In this document: piece after piece, positions 59,187 to 64,000 of the stretch
How positions within the stretch are numbered: the stretch's first letter is position 1
How the letters are laid out: each line of letters opens with the position of its first letter
Assembly (NCBI GenBank): GCA_027924585.1
Contig: BSBM01000461.1
Location: 9,177,001-9,241,000 of the forward strand
DNA from: Larix kaempferi
Lineage: Eukaryota; Streptophyta; Pinopsida; Pinales; Pinaceae
Reading direction: 5' to 3'
DNA length: 64,000 nucleotides
Position numbers and translations under genes: made by a program
Notes under the pieces: model-generated
The model's input: the letters and a program-made list of their open reading frames with translations, nothing else
The model's database searches: none
What the model was told of the DNA's origin: nothing

Positions 59187-60203
59187 ATGTGTATGATTGT
59201 TTTATTTATAAAGGTATATAGATTGAGGTGTTAATATTATAGTATTTAAATGATTGTAGTTTAACTAAATGTATTGGTTATTTAAGTATATTTTAATAGT
59301 GATGTTAATATTATACTCTTTAAATGATTGTAGTTCAACTAAATGTATTTGTTGTTTAAGTATTCAAGAATTGACTATGAGCTCCTATTAATGTCTTACA
59401 TGTTGGTACATAGGAATTTAGATTATATTTGGCTATAAAAACATGTTTTCTATGAATGTTATTAATGTGGGATTAAAAGGTTACATATATGACTAGTGAT
59501 CATATTTCAATGGCTCGACAATATTAAAGTAATACTAATGCTTCCACTACATAGTTGGGGTTTACAGTTTTTTTTACCTTGTTCTTCACTATTTAAGGGA
59601 ATGGTTTTCTCATACTTCAATTGAAGGGGATTTCACAAATTTATTAAAATGGTGGATTTAATGGCTAAAAACTTATGATTTTTTTTTAAAAATTACACGT
59701 TCAAATTTAAAAAAGATAGGATATATACACATTCATTTCCACAAATAAAACATTTAAATTATCATTATTATAATAATTATTTATTAATTAATTTTAAATT
59801 TTATTAATTAAAAAGAGTTTTATTCATTTATTTTTATTAATATAATTTTTTTTTATAAAATATGAAATATAACGCAAAAATAATCAATTTAGCCCATTTT
59901 ATCTAATTGCGTTAACGGTGTATTTTGCATCCTCAATTGAAAAAAAAAAAAAAATTATGGCCGCTAGCTACGCATAATTACCCATATTAGGATATTGAAT
60001 ACATACACGATTAAGAGAGACTAGATTTTCTCAAAACACCAACAAATCATTTCTTAGCCACGATATTCAATTCCTCAATGCCCTAATTTCTGCCAACTTA
60101 GCATAGTTTCTTCAATGCCATTCGAAAGCCATGCATAAAATCTCATAACATAGTTTCCTCAACGTTATGACACCCATTAAAGAATCAATGCCATTCGAAA
60201 GCC
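59187..60203. other. AT-rich stretch, no gene seen
   Basis: No supported ORF. A diffuse duplication of about 95 bp (TAATATTATAGTATTTAAATG and TAATATTATACTCTTTAAATG with ATTGTAGTTYAACTAAATG) occurs at about 59231-59350. An A15 run lies near 59940-59954. Confidence 0.5.
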
Positions 60204-62703
60204 TTGTATAATTGTTTATTTCAAATTTTGAATGACACCCATTAAAGAATCTATACCTAGGGAAAGTATAGATGGTAGTCCACCCCAAATTCTACTAGCA
60301 CACCCACTTACTTGTTGTCGTGACTACATGTTATCCATGCATGAGATATGATTTATCCATGCATGCATGAGCTATGAGTTATCCATGCATCAACTCTCAA
60401 TTATTTTTTATATCTTTTTTATAATTTTTATTTCAAACTTTGAATGATGCTCATAAAATCAATTTGGAGTGTACACTTGTCCCATCCCACTCAAATCTAG
60501 GAAAAGCATAGAGGGTAGTCCACCCCAAATTCTAAGATATAAACACCTATCACCTATGGGTGTAACAAGTTGTTTTCACATCTAAAAACTATTATCATAA
60601 CATAAAAACTATTAAATCTAAAAACAAAAACAAAACAAAAAATCTAAATTCGTATATACCAAATATAAAAAACTAGTTTAATGTTTAATAACTATAACTT
60701 TATAAAATTGGTATAAAAACCCATTTCTTAAAAAAATAACACTTACAAAAGAAGAAATTAAAAAATAAAAACTATGTATATTGATAAAACTAAAAATATC
60801 TATTAATAATAAATAATAAAATTATCATATTTCTTCAACGCTTAAACCATTCTAATAGTTAATAATTAAGAGCCTATAATCTTCCATAAACACTAAAATT
60901 TACCAACTTATTGACCTTTGTGATGTAAATTTGTTCTTCAAAACACTAAGTTCAACACCAAAAATGAATTCAAAATTCAATTTCTTAGAAGAATTTCTTA
61001 GAGTACCATCAAAAAACCATCTATAATGCACAACTAGCCAGCACATTTCAATATAATATTCATGTGTTGTAACTAGTTTGTACCCTTTTGGACCATACTT
61101 TTTCTAATGGCTCACTTGACATGGTCATTTTAAGTTGATCTCAACAAACTTTCATTTCATCACTAGATCCCAATAAAAATAACCTAAAAACTTCAAAACG
61201 TAAAGCATTAACCATAGAATTTTGTTCCAAACTAGCGAGGAATTTGGAAGACAAAATGGGTTTGCTTGTAGGGGTTTTCTTAAAGTATCTGGTCTTGATG
61301 GATCCTATAAAACAAAAACGCTTCATTGAAAATTATAATGGCATGACCAAAGGATGCCCAACCAATCACGTGAAACTGAATTCATAACAAACACATCTGG
61401 TAGTGATCCGAAAATGGGTAAAACTCACTTTTCTTCATTCACGAATACTTAATCAAATTCTCAATAATCATAGATAAATTGGAATAATAAATCAATTTCA
61501 ATCTTCGACAATTTAGAGATTTCACAAAACACACATGAAAAAGATGCACAAACCAGAATTGTTAACGAAGTTCGTCAAGCCTCCTAACTACATCTCTGGA
61601 CTCATTGAAACTTTGAGTCACTTCATTATCTCCTTCAAAGATAGGCTTTCATAAGTACAATTGCATGATCTTCACTTCAAGTGGCTCATTCCCATCTTGG
61701 GATTCCTTTCTCTTCCTTACCAAGAAGAACTAAGGCTCTCACATGAACTGAACTGTTTCTCCCATCTTGCGATGAAATTTCTTATACAAAGCTTACCAGA
61801 AAACTTTCTCCAAAAAATCCCTACTTTCCTTCTCCAAATGAGAGGATTTTATAGCCTTTACATGGATGATTAATCATTACATATGTTAAGGAGAATATCT
61901 CTCCCATGATCCCCTAAATTAGGATCAAGAGACACCTTAAAGGATAGGTGGAGAAATGGTCTCATCTTTTTCCATGAAGATATCAACACTCCGTTAGGAC
62001 TAGGAAACCAATTGGTGTGGTGTATTCTCACATCTAATTAAATTTCCTTTATAAATTTAAAAGAGAATTTATATGAGCACTTTCATATTTCCCCTTTTAC
62101 ATAGTTTTCATTGAACTTTCAATTTTAATGTGAAATACACTTTGTTCAATGTCATATGAACATTTGTTGGAAAAACCTCATTTTTGTCCGTAATTTCAAT
62201 CTGTAATTTCTTTCATATACGAAGTCCATTTGACCCCGTTCAAATCGCAATAGGAAGCTCTCTGCAAGCTCTTCGTCAATTGAATTCCGTTGATGCGAAT
62301 GAAAACCTTCTGCATTCTTTGACTGTGAAGATCCTCCTAGATCAGGTAGGCCCTCTCAATTTCATAAAATAATCTTTTACAGGCAAAATGCATCTATCCT
62401 CACCATTATGAAATAGTCTATCCTCCTCCTTGAGCAAGGATTTTATTGCATTCAAGCAAGCTGGATTTATAAGCCAAGAAGTCCCAATTTGAGAGGAGAA
62501 TGCAGTTTCTAAAATAACCATGCTATTAAAAAATTGGGTGATGCGATGAGAGAGAGAGGAGTCAATTAACTTAAAAATACCCATTATTTAGCATTCCTAC
62601 TGTAATGCCCCATTTTGACCTTATTAACTGAACTAATTTGCTTATTACTCTGAGACTTCGTCAGTTTGATGACACTATGGACATATGGTTTTATTATTTT
62701 GCA
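60204..62703. repeat. repeat X, copy 2 (2.5 kb)
   Basis: Matches 41265-43635. It has an extra block near 60320-60470 with ATCCATGCAT repeats. The minus-strand exon-like frame lies at 62342-62584. The LTR-like TGTAATGCCCC start lies at 62601 but continues for only about 100 bases before changing to unrelated sequence (GCAGAGATAGGAGGAGG). Confidence 0.9.
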
Positions 62704-62818
62704 GAGATAGGAGGAGGGGGAGTGAAGGGGATATTTTTTCTACCAAGGAAGAAATTTAGAAGAGGAGACTAAAATTCACGAAGAGGAGAACTACAGGATT
62801 GGTTGGATTGTGCGGTAC
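62704..62818. other. short purine-rich joint between X2 and Y2
   Basis: About 115 bases rich in GAG and AAG with no ORF. In copy 1 the corresponding position would lie left of element E, outside the window. Confidence 0.6.
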
Positions 62819-64000
62819 TCAGGTTTTGGGATGGGGGGTCCAAGAAGCAACTCTTGGAGCTAGGTGGTTGGCTAGACTATCCTAGTTGGCAGACAGAAAG
62901 ATCAATTTTAGGCAGTTGAGTACTCTAAGGGTTTGGGGTTTTCTTTTACAGGTATTTTATTTCTTTATTGTTGTCGTTTTATTTATATGTGGAAGGAGGT
63001 GGAACACTAATTTAATTCAATGAATAATATGTTGTGTAATTTAATTCTTACATGTATTGAAAATTTTGATCTATACCTACAATCACCTCATATTTTAATT
63101 GTTTTCTATGTGAACATGAGACATATTAACTTAGAATGACACAGAAGCAAATACAGACAAGTAGTCAAGAAGTTAGAGTAGCTAAATAAACCAATGGATT
63201 TAGAACAGATGTTTTGAGTAAACCGATGACTTATTTAGGTCCCTACACCTACCATGAAGTGAATCTATATATCCATATCATGACTGTTAAATCTGTGCAT
63301 ATAAAATTTTTCCATAAACATTAAATTAAGTAAATACATAATAGTAGATATCAACCATGGAATTCATATACAAATGAGAAACTTATCTTTTTTAACAAAA
63401 ATAGTCCTCCAATTGATTGTAGATGAAGGATGTTCCTCCTAGGAGTAGGCTCTCTATCACACCATTTCTTTCTACAGTAAAGTCTTCCCTGATTTGCGGC
63501 TATTAATCTATAACAACCCCAAATATTGAAAATGCACAATTTTTAAAAAAAAATCAATATGCTCATAAGGAAACTAAATATTTCGTAATACTTAACTCAT
63601 GATGAAATATTCAATGGTTTGAATAGCACTTTCATAATTTCACTACTCTGTCTTTCATCATACCTGAATGAATACATGGGAAAAGTTCATGGATTATAAA
63701 CCGAAGTACTTATAATAGAAAGTATTTCTTTATTTGTTAATACAACCAAAGCAATTTCAAAATATTACTGATTCATTGTATTCAATCTCAATGATTTCCT
63801 TTCCCATACATAACAACTCTTTTCCTTACCATACCCTTTAATTTTAGGAAATTCAACATACCATTCAATACAAACTTAACTATTATACAAATGATCAATG
63901 ACCACATCATCACTATGATCACAACAAATTCATAATAATATAGACCATAATTGAAAATTTCATACTAAGTATCCCTATGAGTTTACTTCCTACCTTAAAC
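62819..64000. repeat. repeat Y, copy 2, with empty site of element E
   Basis: Matches 837-2025. TCAGG at 62819-62823 stands alone where copy 1 has element E next to TCAGG, so this copy keeps the uninterrupted site. The short minus-strand frame with VERNGVIES and GGTSFIYNQL (about 63495-63395) is fully open here but has a stop in copy 1. The repeat runs off the window. Confidence 0.9.

Noticed and set aside
41265-62703. X1 and X2 as the two LTRs of one giant element
   Set aside because: No TG...CA ends, primer site or target duplication at the edges, and both copies contain the same LTR-like start internally.
1-64000. Organellar insertions, rRNA or intact tRNA genes
   Set aside because: None noticed by reading; a database search would be needed to exclude short fragments.

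Overview
The window is nuclear DNA of a large-genome seed plant, most likely a gymnosperm. It is AT-rich and built almost entirely of nested, decayed LTR retrotransposons with TGGTATCAGAGC-type primer sites. I recognise no intact single-copy host gene, rRNA, tRNA gene, CRISPR or bacterial feature. The gymnosperm call is an inference from repeat texture, long degenerate elements and the style of the retroelement proteins; no sequence proves it. 'Plus' and 'minus' refer to the strand given. All identity estimates are by eye.

Region 1 (1-7.67 kb): a tRNA-like SINE head at the left edge, then the 5' end of a minus-strand copia element (E) whose LTR (379-836) sits in a repeat (Y1, from 837). Y1 recurs at 62.8-64.0 kb with the pre-insertion site intact. 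AT-rich sequence with a degenerate ~65-bp array follows, then a decayed minus-strand copia gag-protease-integrase fragment.

Region 2 (7.67-35.1 kb): a three-level nest. Element A is a non-autonomous element with 2.39-kb LTRs; its 5' LTR carries a 286-bp TRIM and its 3' LTR is broken after 45 bp. Into that break a giant Tat/Ogre-like Ty3-gypsy element (F) begins. F has a spliced-looking, hairpin-rich leader, a long upstream ORF1 and then gag-protease-RNaseH-RT-RNaseH-integrase. Two further elements sit inside ORF1: G, a copia-type element with only a gag-like ORF (TSD GTTTC), and B, an 8.2-kb element with no pol (TSD CATCC). Across both junctions the ORF1 frame closes once insertion and TSD are subtracted; a frameshift lies just before the G site.

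Region 3 (35.1-44.8 kb): AT-rich sequence with a GA microsatellite and a 92-bp tandem duplication, a minus-strand F-box/kelch-type (KFB) pseudogene abutting a degenerate repeat, repeat copy X1 with exon-like ORFs, and an LTR-like segment D.

Region 4 (44.8-52.5 kb): element C, a minus-strand Ty3-gypsy element inserted in D (TSD GTTAA). It has a gag with five zinc-knuckle-like motifs and an RGG box, a protease, a second Gag-like domain, and then an in-frame deletion that removes RT, RNaseH and the integrase core.

Region 5 (52.5-64.0 kb): AT-rich flank, a 3.2-kb purine-rich tandem array, a nearly open ~445-codon ORF of uncharacterised, possibly transposon-derived type, and repeat copies X2 and Y2.

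The genes do not form a pathway. They are layers of retrotransposition followed by decay, with stops dominated by TAG/TAA at probable glutamine codons.
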